Part shown: one piece after another, positions 30,468 to 39,118 of the stretch
Layout of the letters: each line of letters opens with the position of its first letter
Position numbering within the stretch: position 1 is the first letter of the stretch
NCBI GenBank assembly: GCA_900548975.1
Contig: URMS01000001.1
Location: forward strand, 62,001-126,000
DNA length: 64,000 bases
Source of the DNA: an uncultured Porphyromonadaceae bacterium
Lineage (GTDB): Bacteria > Bacteroidota > Bacteroidia > Bacteroidales > Muribaculaceae
Reading direction: 5' to 3'
Notes under the pieces: model-generated
Told to the model about the DNA's origin: nothing
Seen by the model: only the letters and a program-made list of their open reading frames with translations
Database searches by the model: none
Position numbers and translations under genes: made by a program

Positions 30468-32255
30468 TTACATGCGCTCGGGCACGTTGATGCCCAGCAG
30501 GCCCATGCCGAGACGCACCGTGCGGGCGGTGGCGTCGGAAATGGCCAGACGGAGCGACTGCACGGCGGCATCGCTCTCGCGCAGGATCGAGCAGTCGTGG
30601 TAGAACTGGTTGTACTCCTTCACCAGGTCATAGCAGTAGTTGGCTATGATGGCCGGGGAATACGAACGGCCTGCCTCGGCCACGACGGCCGGGAAATCGC
30701 TCAGACGCTGTATCAGCGCTATCTCCTTGTCGTTAGGTTCTACCTTCGAGTAGTCGGCACCACCGGGACCGGCCTCGGCCGCACGGCGGAGCACCGAGCG
30801 GATGCGTGCATAGGTATACTGTATGAACGGGCCGGTATTGCCGTTGAAGTCGATACTCTCGCGGGGATTGAATGTCATGTTCTTGCGCGGGTCGACCTTG
30901 AGCAGGAAGTATTTCAGGGCGCCCATGCCCACTGTCTCGGCCACGGAAGCGACCTCGGCTTCGTCGAGACCGTCGAGCTTGCCGAGCTGCTGCGACACCT
31001 CGCGGGCAGTGTTCACCATCTCGGCCATAAGATCGTCGGCGTCGACCACAGTGCCCTCGCGGCTCTTCATCTTGCCTTCGGGAAGCTCCACCATACCGTA
31101 GCTGAAGTGTACCAGATCCTTGCCCCAGCTGAAGCCCAGACGGTCGAGGAGTATCGACAGCACCTGGAAATGATAGTTCTGCTCGTTGCCTACCACGTAT
31201 ATCATCTTGTCGATGGGATAGTCGTCGAAACGCTGCTTGGCAGTGCCGATGTCCTGTGTCATGTACACCGATGTACCGTCGGAGCGCAGCAGTAGCTTCT
31301 CGTCGAGGCCTTCGGCGGTGAGGTCGGCCCATACCGAACCGTCGTCGCGCCGGTAGAGAAGCCCTTTCTCAAGGCCCTCGAGCACCTTCTTCTTGCCGTC
31401 GAGATAGGTCTGCGACTCGTAGTATATCTTGTCGAACCCTACTCCCATGCGCTTGTATGTGGCATCGAAGCCGTCGTACACCCACTGGTTCATACGCTCC
31501 CAGAGCGCACGCACTTCGGGGTCGCCCTCTTCCCAGCGGCGAAGCATGGCGCGGGCGTCGGCCATGATGGTGGAAGCGGCCTCGGCCTCTTCCTTGGTCA
31601 TGCCCTTCTCCTGCAGTTCGGCCAGCTCGGCCTTGTAGTGCTTGTCGAAAGCCACATAGCAGTCGCCAACCAGATGGTCGCCCTTAGTGCCGGTGCTTTC
31701 GGGAGTGGCGCCGTCGAACCACCGTTCCCATGCCAGCATCGATTTGCAGATATGGATACCGCGGTCGTTGACAATATTGGTTTTCACCACCTTGTTTCCG
31801 CAGGCGGCGAGTATGTTGCTGAGGCTGGAACCCAGAAGGATATTGCGCAGGTGACCCAGATGAAGAGGCTTGTTGGTGTTGGGCGACGAATATTCCACCA
31901 TCACCAGCGGACTGTCGGCGCCGGCTTCGGTGATGCCGTAGTGAGGATCGGCCTCAATGGCGGCGAGCACGCCGTTCCAGTAGGTTGGTGTCACAACAAG
32001 ATTCAGGAAGCCCTTGACCACGTTGAAGCCCGATACTGCGGCCTCATTCTCCACAAGCCAGTTGCCTATCTCGGTGCCGACGGCCTCGGGCGACTTGCGG
32101 GCGGCTTTCACCCAGGGGAAAACCACAAGAGTGAGATTGCCCTCGAATTCCTTGCGTGTGGCCTGCGGCACGATTGCCGCAGGGTCGGCGTCGATGCCGT
32201 AGAGAGCCTTCACGGCTTTAGCAGCGCCTGCTGCTATAATTTTATCTATCTGCAT
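30468..32255 (-). CDS. argS: Arginyl-tRNA synthetase
   Basis: A 595-residue class I synthetase. The N-terminal additional domain ends before the HIGH-equivalent HLGHL in SSPNTNKPLHLGHLRNILLG (about residues 120-140). The catalytic core includes FDATYKRMGVGFDKIYYES, and the KMSKS region is KMKSREGTVVDADDL. The anticodon-binding domain ends with the family's LGMGLLGINVPERM. It begins only 8 nt after manC and is probably co-transcribed with it. Confidence 0.98.
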   Translation of the reverse strand: MQIDKIIAAGAAKAVKALYGIDADPAAIVPQATRKEFEGNLTLVVFPWVKAARKSPEAVGTEIGNWLVENEAAVSGFNVVKGFLNLVVTPTYWNGVLAAIEADPHYGITEAGADSPLVMVEYSSPNTNKPLHLGHLRNILLGSSLSNILAACGNKVVKTNIVNDRGIHICKSMLAWERWFDGATPESTGTKGDHLVGDCYVAFDKHYKAELAELQEKGMTKEEAEAASTIMADARAMLRRWEEGDPEVRALWERMNQWVYDGFDATYKRMGVGFDKIYYESQTYLDGKKKVLEGLEKGLLYRRDDGSVWADLTAEGLDEKLLLRSDGTSVYMTQDIGTAKQRFDDYPIDKMIYVVGNEQNYHFQVLSILLDRLGFSWGKDLVHFSYGMVELPEGKMKSREGTVVDADDLMAEMVNTAREVSQQLGKLDGLDEAEVASVAETVGMGALKYFLLKVDPRKNMTFNPRESIDFNGNTGPFIQYTYARIRSVLRRAAEAGPGGADYSKVEPNDKEIALIQRLSDFPAVVAEAGRSYSPAIIANYCYDLVKEYNQFYHDCSILRESDAAVQSLRLAISDATARTVRLGMGLLGINVPERM

Positions 32256-32262
32256 TTTATAA

Positions 32263-33354
32263 TTATTCGTATTTGTCGCCGAACTTCAGTCGGGCGTCGA
32301 TAACCATTCGTTTTATTTCCTGTTCGTGGGCCTTGGGACATATCAGAAGCACCCCGTCGGCATCCGACACTATATAGTCCTCCAGACCGTCGACCACCAC
32401 GAGCTTCTCGCCACGCACTGCGAAGATATTGCCGCGCGAGTTGTAGCTGAGCACGTTGCAGTTCTGCGTCACATTGGTGTCGCTGTTCTTGGGCGAGAGA
32501 TCGTAGAGCGCGCTCCATGTGCCAAGGTCATTCCAGCCGAAATGCACTGTCTCCACATACACATTGTCGGCCTTCTCCATCACCGAAAAGTCGATCGATA
32601 TGCTCATGCACGTGGGGAAGAACGCGTCGATAAACTCGCGCTCGGCACTCGGCGAAGTATATGTCGCTTCCAGCGTCGAGTCGAAAACCCGCGCTATATC
32701 GGGCACATATCGCCGGAATGCACGGCGTATGGCCCCGACATTCCACAGGAAGATGCCCGAGTTCCAGTAAAATTCACCCGTGCCTATAAACACCTTGGCC
32801 AGTTCGAGGTCGGGCTTCTCGGTAAATGTCTTCACCTTGCTGAAATCGCCCTCTATGTGCTCCCCTACCTGGATATAGCCGTAGCCCGTCTCGGGGCGAG
32901 TGGGTGCTATGCCCAGCGTCAGAAGGGCGTCGCGGCTCTCCACAAACTCGAATCCGGCCAGAACACTGGCGGTGAACTCGGCCTCGCGGGTTATCACATG
33001 GTCCGAAGGAGTCACTATTATCGATGCCTCGGGGTCGCGCGCGGCTATGTGCCAGGCCGCCCATGCTATGCAGGGCGCGGTGTTGCGGCGCGCCGGCTCG
33101 AAGAGTATCTGGTCGCGGGCCAGTTCGGGCAGCTGCGAGGACACCTCCTCGGCATAGCGCTCGTTGGTCATGATGAGTATGTTCTGCGGCGGTACCAGAT
33201 TGCAGATACGGTCGTAGCTCATCTGCAGGAGCGTGCGGCCCGTGCCTAAGAAATCAATAAACTGTTTCGGCAGTCTGGTGCGGCTGTAGGGCCAAAAGCG
33301 GCTTCCGATGCCGCCGCACATTATGACACAATACCGGTGTGATTTCCTGTCCAT
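32263..33354 (-). CDS. manC: Mannose-1-phosphate guanylyltransferase
   Basis: A 363-residue nucleotidyltransferase making GDP-mannose for surface glycans. The N-terminal loop IMCGGIGSRFWPYSRTRLPKQF binds the nucleotide, and TPSDHVI, GYGYIQVG and FTEKPDLELAKVF follow in family order. It has only the pyrophosphorylase domain, without the phosphomannose isomerase found fused to it in proteobacterial enzymes. The start at 33354 (MDRKSHRYCVIMCGG) avoids seven unconserved residues. argS follows with an 7-nt gap. Confidence 0.95.
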   Translation of the reverse strand: MDRKSHRYCVIMCGGIGSRFWPYSRTRLPKQFIDFLGTGRTLLQMSYDRICNLVPPQNILIMTNERYAEEVSSQLPELARDQILFEPARRNTAPCIAWAAWHIAARDPEASIIVTPSDHVITREAEFTASVLAGFEFVESRDALLTLGIAPTRPETGYGYIQVGEHIEGDFSKVKTFTEKPDLELAKVFIGTGEFYWNSGIFLWNVGAIRRAFRRYVPDIARVFDSTLEATYTSPSAEREFIDAFFPTCMSISIDFSVMEKADNVYVETVHFGWNDLGTWSALYDLSPKNSDTNVTQNCNVLSYNSRGNIFAVRGEKLVVVDGLEDYIVSDADGVLLICPKAHEQEIKRMVIDARLKFGDKYE

Positions 33355-33451
33355 TATAGAGCGTGTTGGTTTCAAAGTGCTAAATTACAAAATTTCTCTC
33401 ACAATTACGACAGCTTGCGCCCAAGAAGCAGTCTAAAAAACGGGGCAGCCC

Positions 33452-34129
33452 TCACAGAAGTTCGAGCAGACGCTCCACCGACTCAAACGTGCGCGTCGGC
33501 GCCGCTGTCCAGAAGTCGGTATAGGCGGCCATGTTGCCGCCTTCGCCAGGTGTGTCGCTCACTACACGCAGGCACACGAAGGGTACATCCTTGAGCGCGC
33601 ACACCTGCGCTATGGCTGCCGACTCCATGTCGACGGCGATAGCGTCGGGGTACAGCGCCAGAATACGGCGCAGGTCGGCCGGATCGTCGACAAATATATC
33701 GCCCGACGCCAGCAGGCCCTCGCGCGCGCCAAGAGAGCTCCGCACTTCGGCCGGCAGAGGACATTCGAAGCGCGCCGGATAGCCGGCGGCCTGTCCGCGT
33801 TCGGTGCCGGGGCCGCACCACACGTCGTGATATGCAATCTCCGAGGCAAGCACTATGTCGAGCACTTGTGCCGGCGGATTGCCGGCGCCGGTACCTCCGG
33901 CCACGCCTGTATTCACAACCAGAGCCGGATGAAAAGTGTCGATAAGCGTAAGGGCGCCCACGGCGGCATTGACCTTGCCTATGCCGCACTTGCCCACTAT
34001 CACTTCACGGCCGCCCATACGGCCGCAATAGTATGTGAAACCATTGGCTTCGACAACACTTTCGTTCTCTATATGCGGCCTCAGGAGCGCCAGCTCCTTG
34101 TCCATGGCCACTATTATTGCTGTTTTCAT
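33452..34129 (-). CDS. mtnN: 5'-methylthioadenosine/S-adenosylhomocysteine nucleosidase
   Basis: A 225-residue nucleosidase that removes adenine from MTA and SAH, recycling SAM by-products and feeding LuxS where present. Landmarks are IIVAMDKELALL at the N-terminus, VGKCGIGKVNAAVGA, VNTGVAGG, and the catalytic region AVDMESAAIAQVC (Met-Glu binding the ribose) and VSDTPGEGG with the general-acid Asp. Single gene with the mdh terminator directly upstream. Confidence 0.95.
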   Translation of the reverse strand: MKTAIIVAMDKELALLRPHIENESVVEANGFTYYCGRMGGREVIVGKCGIGKVNAAVGALTLIDTFHPALVVNTGVAGGTGAGNPPAQVLDIVLASEIAYHDVWCGPGTERGQAAGYPARFECPLPAEVRSSLGAREGLLASGDIFVDDPADLRRILALYPDAIAVDMESAAIAQVCALKDVPFVCLRVVSDTPGEGGNMAAYTDFWTAAPTRTFESVERLLELL

Positions 34130-34149
34130 TGATATATCTTTTATGACAG

Positions 34150-34194
34150 CGTAAAAATACTAAAAACCGCCGACAAAAGCAATTTTGCCGGCGG
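34150..34194 (-). terminator. Intrinsic terminator of mdh
   Basis: CCGCCG (34167-34172) pairs with CGGCGG (34189-34194), extended by CAAAA/TTTTG inside. On the minus strand it is followed by GGTTTTTAGTATTTTT, 25 nt after the mdh stop. Confidence 0.85.
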
Positions 34195-34219
34195 CGCGTG
34201 TCATGGTATAGATAGTATA

Positions 34220-35221
34220 TCAGTCAATATTGGGGTTGAGGGCATGCCACTGGGCGATGGGAGGCAGGACGCCCATGGCGATAACCTCGTCGCGGAGAGC
34301 GCACAGATGCTCGTAGCTCTTCTCGAGGTCGGCCTGCTCCTGCTTGTTGCCTCCGACGGGCTGTACATGCACGCCGGTAGCGTCGACGGTGGTTTCCATA
34401 GCCATCATTATGTGCTGGAAGCGGTCGTTGTTCACATAGGTGCCTACCGGCCAGCGGAACGACGGGCCGCCCATGGCTGCCGCAATCATCTCGATCGAGA
34501 GATAGGCAGGGCTCTGGAACGACGAACGGCCGCGCAGATCGATGATATGCTTGCCGCCCTGGATCACACGCACTTTCATTGCTTCCCATTCGTCGGCGGG
34601 AAGCGCTTCGGTGCTTATGATTTCGGTCAGAGGCTTGCCGTCGACAGTAGTGGTCGAGGCGAATACTGCCATCTGCTCGCCATGGCCGCCGTAGGTACGG
34701 CAGTTGACGATACGTTCGGCCGGGATGTTGAACCATTTTACGAGTTCATGCTGCAGACGGGTGCTGTCGAGCGCGGCGAGAGTCGACACCTGCGAGGGTT
34801 TCAGACCCGAATACAGGAGAGTGATCAGACCGGTGATGTCGGCAGGATTGAAGATAACAACCACATGCTTCACATCGGGGCAATAAGCGCGCACGTCCTT
34901 GCCGAACTGTTCGGCGATCTGGGCATTGCCTTTAAGAAGGTCTTCGCGTGTCATGCCGGCCTTGCGGGCTGCGCCGCCGCTGTTCACAATATACTTTGCG
35001 CCGGTGAGCGCTTCCTTGATATCGGATGTGAAAGTAAGATTTACGCCTTCGAAGGCGCAGGCATAGAGTTCCTCGGCCACACCTTCGAGTGCGGGTGCAT
35101 AGGGATCGTAAAGACAGATGTTTGGAGTAAGATGCATCATCATGGCTGTCTGGGCCATGTTGGAGCCTATCATGCCGGCAGCGCCGACGATGACGAGTTT
35201 GTCGTTTGTAAGAAATTCCAT
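34220..35221 (-). CDS. mdh: Malate dehydrogenase
   Basis: A 333-residue NAD-dependent dehydrogenase of the lactate/malate superfamily, interconverting malate and oxaloacetate. The Rossmann motif is LVIVGAAGMIGSNMAQ. The substrate-binding and catalytic residues lie in NSGGAARKAGMTRED, NPADI, LDSTRLQHEL and YGGHGEQMAVF (catalytic His in GGHG). Its sequence follows the branch typical of Bacteroidales rather than the E. coli enzyme. It probably feeds the reductive succinate/propionate pathway used by gut Bacteroidales. Confidence 0.95.
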   Translation of the reverse strand: MEFLTNDKLVIVGAAGMIGSNMAQTAMMMHLTPNICLYDPYAPALEGVAEELYACAFEGVNLTFTSDIKEALTGAKYIVNSGGAARKAGMTREDLLKGNAQIAEQFGKDVRAYCPDVKHVVVIFNPADITGLITLLYSGLKPSQVSTLAALDSTRLQHELVKWFNIPAERIVNCRTYGGHGEQMAVFASTTTVDGKPLTEIISTEALPADEWEAMKVRVIQGGKHIIDLRGRSSFQSPAYLSIEMIAAAMGGPSFRWPVGTYVNNDRFQHIMMAMETTVDATGVHVQPVGGNKQEQADLEKSYEHLCALRDEVIAMGVLPPIAQWHALNPNID

Positions 35222-35292
35222 AGATGGATTGTGTTTAGTTAGTTTATGATTAACGTCGAAAATGACTTAAGGTTTACATGGCTTTATAAATA

Positions 35293-35327
35293 ACGGTGCG
35301 CGGCTGTTCTAAGAGCACGCGCACCGT
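35293..35327 (-). terminator. Hairpin after the RNase E/G gene
   Basis: ACGGTGCGCG pairs perfectly with CGCGCACCGT over a 15-nt loop, 20 nt after the stop codon on the minus strand. The following TTATTTATAAAG is only weakly T-rich. Confidence 0.65.
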
Positions 35328-35346
35328 CATAGTTATGGGCTTGGAG

Positions 35347-37380
35347 TCATTCCTCATTCAGAATATCATCGTCGGCCGACAGCTCGGGGGCTGCTCCGTC
35401 AGCAGTAGCCTCGCCCTTGGGCTTGCGACGGCGACGACGACGTTTGGGTTGGGGTTTTGCGGCTGCAGACTCCGGGTCTGCAGAGATCTCTGCCGCCGTA
35501 TCGGTATCCGGGGCAGGTTCAAGAAGAAGCATAGGCTCGTGAATCTGAGATTCAGGCTGCTCTTCCGGCTCTTTGGGTGCGGCCGTTTCCGGCTGCTCTG
35601 CCTTGGGCTGAGGCTTCGGCTGCTCCGCCTTGGGCTGAGGCTTCGGCTGCTCCGCCTTGGCCTGAGGCTTCGGTTGCTCCGCCTTGGGCTGGGGCTTCGG
35701 CTTGGGCTGCTGTTTGGGCTTGGCGGCTACGGGAGCTGCCTCGGCCGGTTCTTCGGCGTCCTGGCCTCTGGTGCGGGCCTTGTTGGCTTTTTTATTGTCG
35801 GAGCTGCGGCCGGTATCTTTCTCCTCGCGCAGAGCGATTTCCTTACGGTCTTTGTCCACGGCACGGTACTGAAGATAGGCAAGACTCTGGTCGGGCAGTA
35901 TCTTGAAGCAGCGTCCAAGCGCACGGCGCCATTTGCCGTACATGGTGCTGAAAAGACCTTTCTTGAGATAGGCGTCGACATAGGGGTGCACATAGAGCAC
36001 GAAGTCGCGCAGACCAAGCTCGCGTACCATATATTCGAGCTTCTCGTAGAGCGTGTCGGTGAAGAGTATCGACGGACTGACACGGCCTTTGCCGTAGCAC
36101 GACGGGCATTCTTCGTCGACAGTGATGTCGAGCACGGGGCGCACACGCTGGCGGGTGATCTGCATGAGACCGAACTTGCTAAGCGGCAATATATTGTGCC
36201 GCGCGCGGTCGTTGGCCATAATCTCGCGCATGTGGTCATAAAGCTCCTGGCGGTGTTCGGGCTTGGCCATGTCGATGAAGTCGACAACTATGATACCGCC
36301 CATATCGCGGAGTCGCAGCTGACGGGCAATCTCATCGGCGGCGCGGAGATTCACTTCGAGTGCATTGCTTTCCTGATCGCTGGTTGCCTTGGAGCGGTTA
36401 CCCGAATTGACGTCGATTACGTGCAGTGCCTCGGTATGCTCGATGATGATGTAAGCACCCGATTTGAAGGACACCGTTTTGCCGAACGACGATTTAATCT
36501 GGCGCGTGATACCGAAATGATCGAATATGGGTTCGTCTTTATCGTACAGCTTGACTATATCGCGGCGCTCCGGAGCTATGAGATTCACATACTTGAGAAT
36601 CTGACGGTAGATGTCGGGGTCATTGACGTGTATGCTCTCGAAGGCGGGGCTGAACACGTCGCGGAGCATGCCCACCACGCGGTTTTCTTCTTCGAATACC
36701 AGTGCCGGGGCTGTCGACTGCTGTGCCTTGCGGCACGCATCGTCGAACGATTGTATAAGAGTCTTGAGCTCATGGTTGAGTTCGGCAGAACCCTTGCCCT
36801 CGGCAGAAGTACGTATTATCACACCGTAATTGCGGGGCTTGATACTTTCGGCGATCTGATGAAGACGGAGCTTTTCCTCGGCCGATTTTATTTTCTGCGA
36901 TATCGATATCTTGTCGCAGAATGGCGTAAGCACCAGATAGCGGCCGGTAAGGCTGATTTCGGTTGTAAGACGGGGGCCCTTCGACGATATGGGTTCTTTC
37001 ACTATCTGCACCAGCAGCTCTTTGCCAGGAGACAGCACATCGGAGACAGAACCGTGCTTGTCGATTTCGGGGAGCGATTTCTGCTGTTTCAGCTGCGGCA
37101 GCCGCTTTTTGTCGGAAAGCACCTGCGACACGAACTGCTCGTACGACGCGAAGTGAGAGCCCAGATCGAGGTAATGGAGGAATGCATCCTTTTCATAGCC
37201 CACGTTCACAAAGGCGGCATTGAGGCCCGGCATCAGTTTTTTAACCTTCGCCAGATAGATGTCGCCCACGGCATAGGCCTGATTGCGCGCTTCTTTCTGA
37301 AGCGACACCAGCCTACCGTCCTCGAGAAGGGCGATAGACACCTCGGAGGCCTGTACGTCTACTATTAGTTCACTTTTCAT
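35347..37380 (-). CDS. rng: RNase E/G-family endoribonuclease with proline-rich tail
   Basis: A 677-residue ribonuclease that trims rRNA and degrades mRNA. An S1-like domain (about residues 35-125, VGDIYLAKVKKLMPGLNAAFVNVG) precedes the catalytic RNase E/G core, with the metal-binding Asp in IIVVDFIDMAKPEHR. The Zn-link motif CPSCYGKG is about residue 420. After about residue 545 comes a Bacteroidales-style low-complexity tail with four copies of an 11-residue unit of the type PKPQPKAEQ. It then shows an acidic stretch and a basic KRRRRRRK patch, which could bind RNA or partner enzymes. Confidence 0.95.
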   Translation of the reverse strand: MKSELIVDVQASEVSIALLEDGRLVSLQKEARNQAYAVGDIYLAKVKKLMPGLNAAFVNVGYEKDAFLHYLDLGSHFASYEQFVSQVLSDKKRLPQLKQQKSLPEIDKHGSVSDVLSPGKELLVQIVKEPISSKGPRLTTEISLTGRYLVLTPFCDKISISQKIKSAEEKLRLHQIAESIKPRNYGVIIRTSAEGKGSAELNHELKTLIQSFDDACRKAQQSTAPALVFEEENRVVGMLRDVFSPAFESIHVNDPDIYRQILKYVNLIAPERRDIVKLYDKDEPIFDHFGITRQIKSSFGKTVSFKSGAYIIIEHTEALHVIDVNSGNRSKATSDQESNALEVNLRAADEIARQLRLRDMGGIIVVDFIDMAKPEHRQELYDHMREIMANDRARHNILPLSKFGLMQITRQRVRPVLDITVDEECPSCYGKGRVSPSILFTDTLYEKLEYMVRELGLRDFVLYVHPYVDAYLKKGLFSTMYGKWRRALGRCFKILPDQSLAYLQYRAVDKDRKEIALREEKDTGRSSDNKKANKARTRGQDAEEPAEAAPVAAKPKQQPKPKPQPKAEQPKPQAKAEQPKPQPKAEQPKPQPKAEQPETAAPKEPEEQPESQIHEPMLLLEPAPDTDTAAEISADPESAAAKPQPKRRRRRRKPKGEATADGAAPELSADDDILNEE

Positions 37381-37465
37381 GAAACTGGGGCTTGATTAGT
37401 AAATGCGGGTTAAAGGATGAAGGAAGATTTGGGGAACAATACGGAACACGGCGGCTCCGGCAATA

Positions 37466-37510
37466 AAAACGAAAACAAACCTGCCGCACCGGGAGGTGCT
37501 GTCCTCCCGG
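37466..37510 (-). terminator. Terminator after the small ribosomal protein gene
   Basis: CCGGGAGG (37489-37496) pairs with CCTCCCGG (37503-37510) over a 6-nt loop. On the minus strand it is followed by TGCGGCAGGTTTGTTTTCGTTTTT, 60 nt after the stop. Confidence 0.7.
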
Positions 37511-37570
37511 GCGCCCAAGCTTGTTTTGTTGTATGCGCGCTGTTGTGCGGCCACGGGAAATAAGCCGGGC

Positions 37571-37660
37571 TTATTTCTTCTTGTGGCGGTTCTTTCTCAG
37601 ACGTTTTTTGCGCTTGTGCGTGGCCATCTTGTGGCCTTTTCTTTTCTTTCCGCTGGGCAT
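37571..37660 (-). CDS. AURKAIP1/COX24-like small ribosomal protein
   Basis: A 29-residue, very basic protein beginning MPSGKKRKGHKMATHKRKKR and ending RKNRHKKK. It is too short for most gene callers. The sequence matches the short AURKAIP1/COX24 (mS38-type) domain proteins found throughout Bacteroidetes, which are thought to sit in the small ribosomal subunit near the decoding region. It lies between the HU gene and the RNase gene on the same strand, and its own terminator follows. Confidence 0.85.
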   Translation of the reverse strand: MPSGKKRKGHKMATHKRKKRLRKNRHKKK

Positions 37661-37731
37661 TTTCGAACGCTTTTTGGATGGTTAGGGTAAATATTTATTT
37701 ATTGCCGCCGGAACGACAGGTTGTGCGTTGA

Positions 37732-38010
37732 TTATTCGCCTTTTACCTCATCCATGAACACGCGTGCGGGCTTGAAGGCGGGAATCTTGTGTTCGGGGAT
37801 GATGATAGTAGTGTTCTTCGAGATGTTACGGGCAGTCTTCTCGGAACGGGTCTTTACGATGAAGCTGCCAAAACCGCGAAGATATACGTTTTCGCCATTG
37901 GCGAGGGAATCCTTAACGACTTCCATGAAACGCTCGATGGTAGTGAGCACTGCGGCTTTGTCAAGGCCGGTCGACTTGTAGATTTCGTTGACAATGTCGG
38001 CTTTAGTCAT
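37732..38010 (-). CDS. HU/IHF-family DNA-binding protein
   Basis: A 92-residue histone-like protein that bends and compacts DNA as a dimer. MTKADIVNEIYKSTGLDKAAV is the N-terminal helical body, and GFGSFIVKTRSEKTARNISKN and the Ile/Pro-rich KIPAFKPARVF form the beta arms and their return. The start at 38010 is used rather than the longest frame, which would add 29 residues read from the promoter region. Single gene; Bacteroidales have several HU copies. Confidence 0.95.
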   Translation of the reverse strand: MTKADIVNEIYKSTGLDKAAVLTTIERFMEVVKDSLANGENVYLRGFGSFIVKTRSEKTARNISKNTTIIIPEHKIPAFKPARVFMDEVKGE

Positions 38011-38125
38011 TTTTGTGCGATTTATATGGTTGGTTATACTACTTTTTGGCATAAACAACGGCAGTGCGCACGCGCCCTGCCCGTTTTGCAGGTGCAAATA
38101 TCGTGATTATTTTTGATTTACGCAT

Positions 38126-38194
38126 AAAACCAAGGCTCAAAAATGCATTTTCACGCCTCTATTATAGCGAAAAAGCGCATTTTCGAGCCTTTGG
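38126..38194 (-). terminator. Terminator hairpin after the DUF308 gene
   Basis: The arms CCAAGGCTCAAAAATGC (38130-38146) and GCATTTTCGAGCCTTTGG (38177-38194) pair with two mismatches across a 30-nt loop. On the minus strand the stem is followed by TTTTATGCG. Confidence 0.55.
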
Positions 38195-38211
38195 AGAGGT
38201 ATAGCGCCCGA

Positions 38212-38844
38212 TCATAACTCTTTCTTAACCTCGGTTTCAGTCTGGTCGACACTTTCCGTTATGACGCCAGTATCTGCGGCATGGGGCACCTTGCGTAATG
38301 TACGGTTGCCCGAACTGATAGCTGCCGATTCGACAAGTGTCATAAATCCGAAAAAGGCCAGCGAAATACCGGTTGTAAGCATTATGGCATAGTCCGACCG
38401 GCCCGGCTGCTGCATGAATATGTACACCGCCGCGCCGCAAAGCGCCATAGGCACAAGGAAAAACCAGCTTGAAAGCCTCACTGGTCTGGACCCGAAAAGC
38501 AACAGACAAAATTGGAACAGAGCGCCGAACAACAGCAGCACCGCAAACATATAGCCCACCATGGTCTCGAAGACGGTGCGGAACAGCACCATAACCACAC
38601 CAAGGACCACCGCGGCAGCACTCGCGAGCCACCCTATGGCAGTGCCAACGGCGCCCATGCGCGCATGGCCGTTCTTATCGCGCGAGCCCAGAAAGACTGT
38701 CACATTGGCAACACCGGCGAGTATAAACAGGATTCCGCAACCTATCACCACGCTGTTGCTGGCAAGAGCATTGCGAAAAATAATCATTAGAATGCCGATG
38801 GCGAGAGTGACGAGCGCCATCAGGATCAGATTGCGTCCTTTCAT
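38212..38844 (-). CDS. DUF308 (HdeD-like) membrane protein
   Basis: A 210-residue inner-membrane protein with six hydrophobic helices (starting ILMALVTLAIGILMIIF) and a short polar C-terminal tail rich in Glu and Thr. The helical pattern and the motif SVVIGCGILFILAGVAN fit the DUF308 family named after HdeD, which is linked to acid tolerance in E. coli. Function here is unknown. The gene starts next to the long TAGGA-type array at 38897. Confidence 0.75.
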   Translation of the reverse strand: MKGRNLILMALVTLAIGILMIIFRNALASNSVVIGCGILFILAGVANVTVFLGSRDKNGHARMGAVGTAIGWLASAAAVVLGVVMVLFRTVFETMVGYMFAVLLLFGALFQFCLLLFGSRPVRLSSWFFLVPMALCGAAVYIFMQQPGRSDYAIMLTTGISLAFFGFMTLVESAAISSGNRTLRKVPHAADTGVITESVDQTETEVKKEL

Positions 38845-38896
38845 AGCTTTAATTATTTATTAATCTTATAACAATGAAACTCGCATTCTGTTTGAT

Positions 38897-38965
38897 TAGG
38901 AGGATAGGAGGTTAGGAAGTTAGGAAAGCAGGAGGATAAGAAAGGAAGTTAGGGGATTATGAGGA
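38897..38965 (+). repeat. 8-bp-period TAGGA array, plus orientation arm
   Basis: About eight 8-nt units with consensus TAGGANNN on the plus strand (such as TAGGAGGA and TAGGAAGT) face the larger opposite-strand array at 38999-39118. The two arms are largely complementary and could pair across a 33-nt gap. Confidence 0.8.
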
Positions 38966-38998
38966 AGAAGGACTTAAAGGCAAGGAAAGCCCAACAGG

Positions 38999-39118
38999 CA
39001 TTCCTAACTCCTTAACTTCCTAAATTCCTAATTTCTTATCCCCCTAACCTCCTAATCTCCTAATCTCCTAACTTCCTAACATCCTAATCTCCTACCCTCC
39101 TATCCTCCTAATCTCCTA
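38999..39118 (-). repeat. 8-bp-period TAGGA array, 15 units, at an AlbA-domain gene stop
   Basis: On the minus strand 15 consecutive 8-nt units match TAGGANNT. The first unit encodes the last residues of the AlbA-domain protein and the second supplies its TAG stop. Unit drift increases away from the gene. Confidence 0.85.

Noticed and set aside
35560..35730. DNA tandem repeat as a separate repeat element inside the RNase E/G gene
   Set aside because: The direct repeats encode the PKPQPKAEQ tail in frame and are best described as part of that protein.
38897..39118. CRISPR array
   Set aside because: The repeats have an 8-nt period without spacers, so this is a minisatellite-like array.
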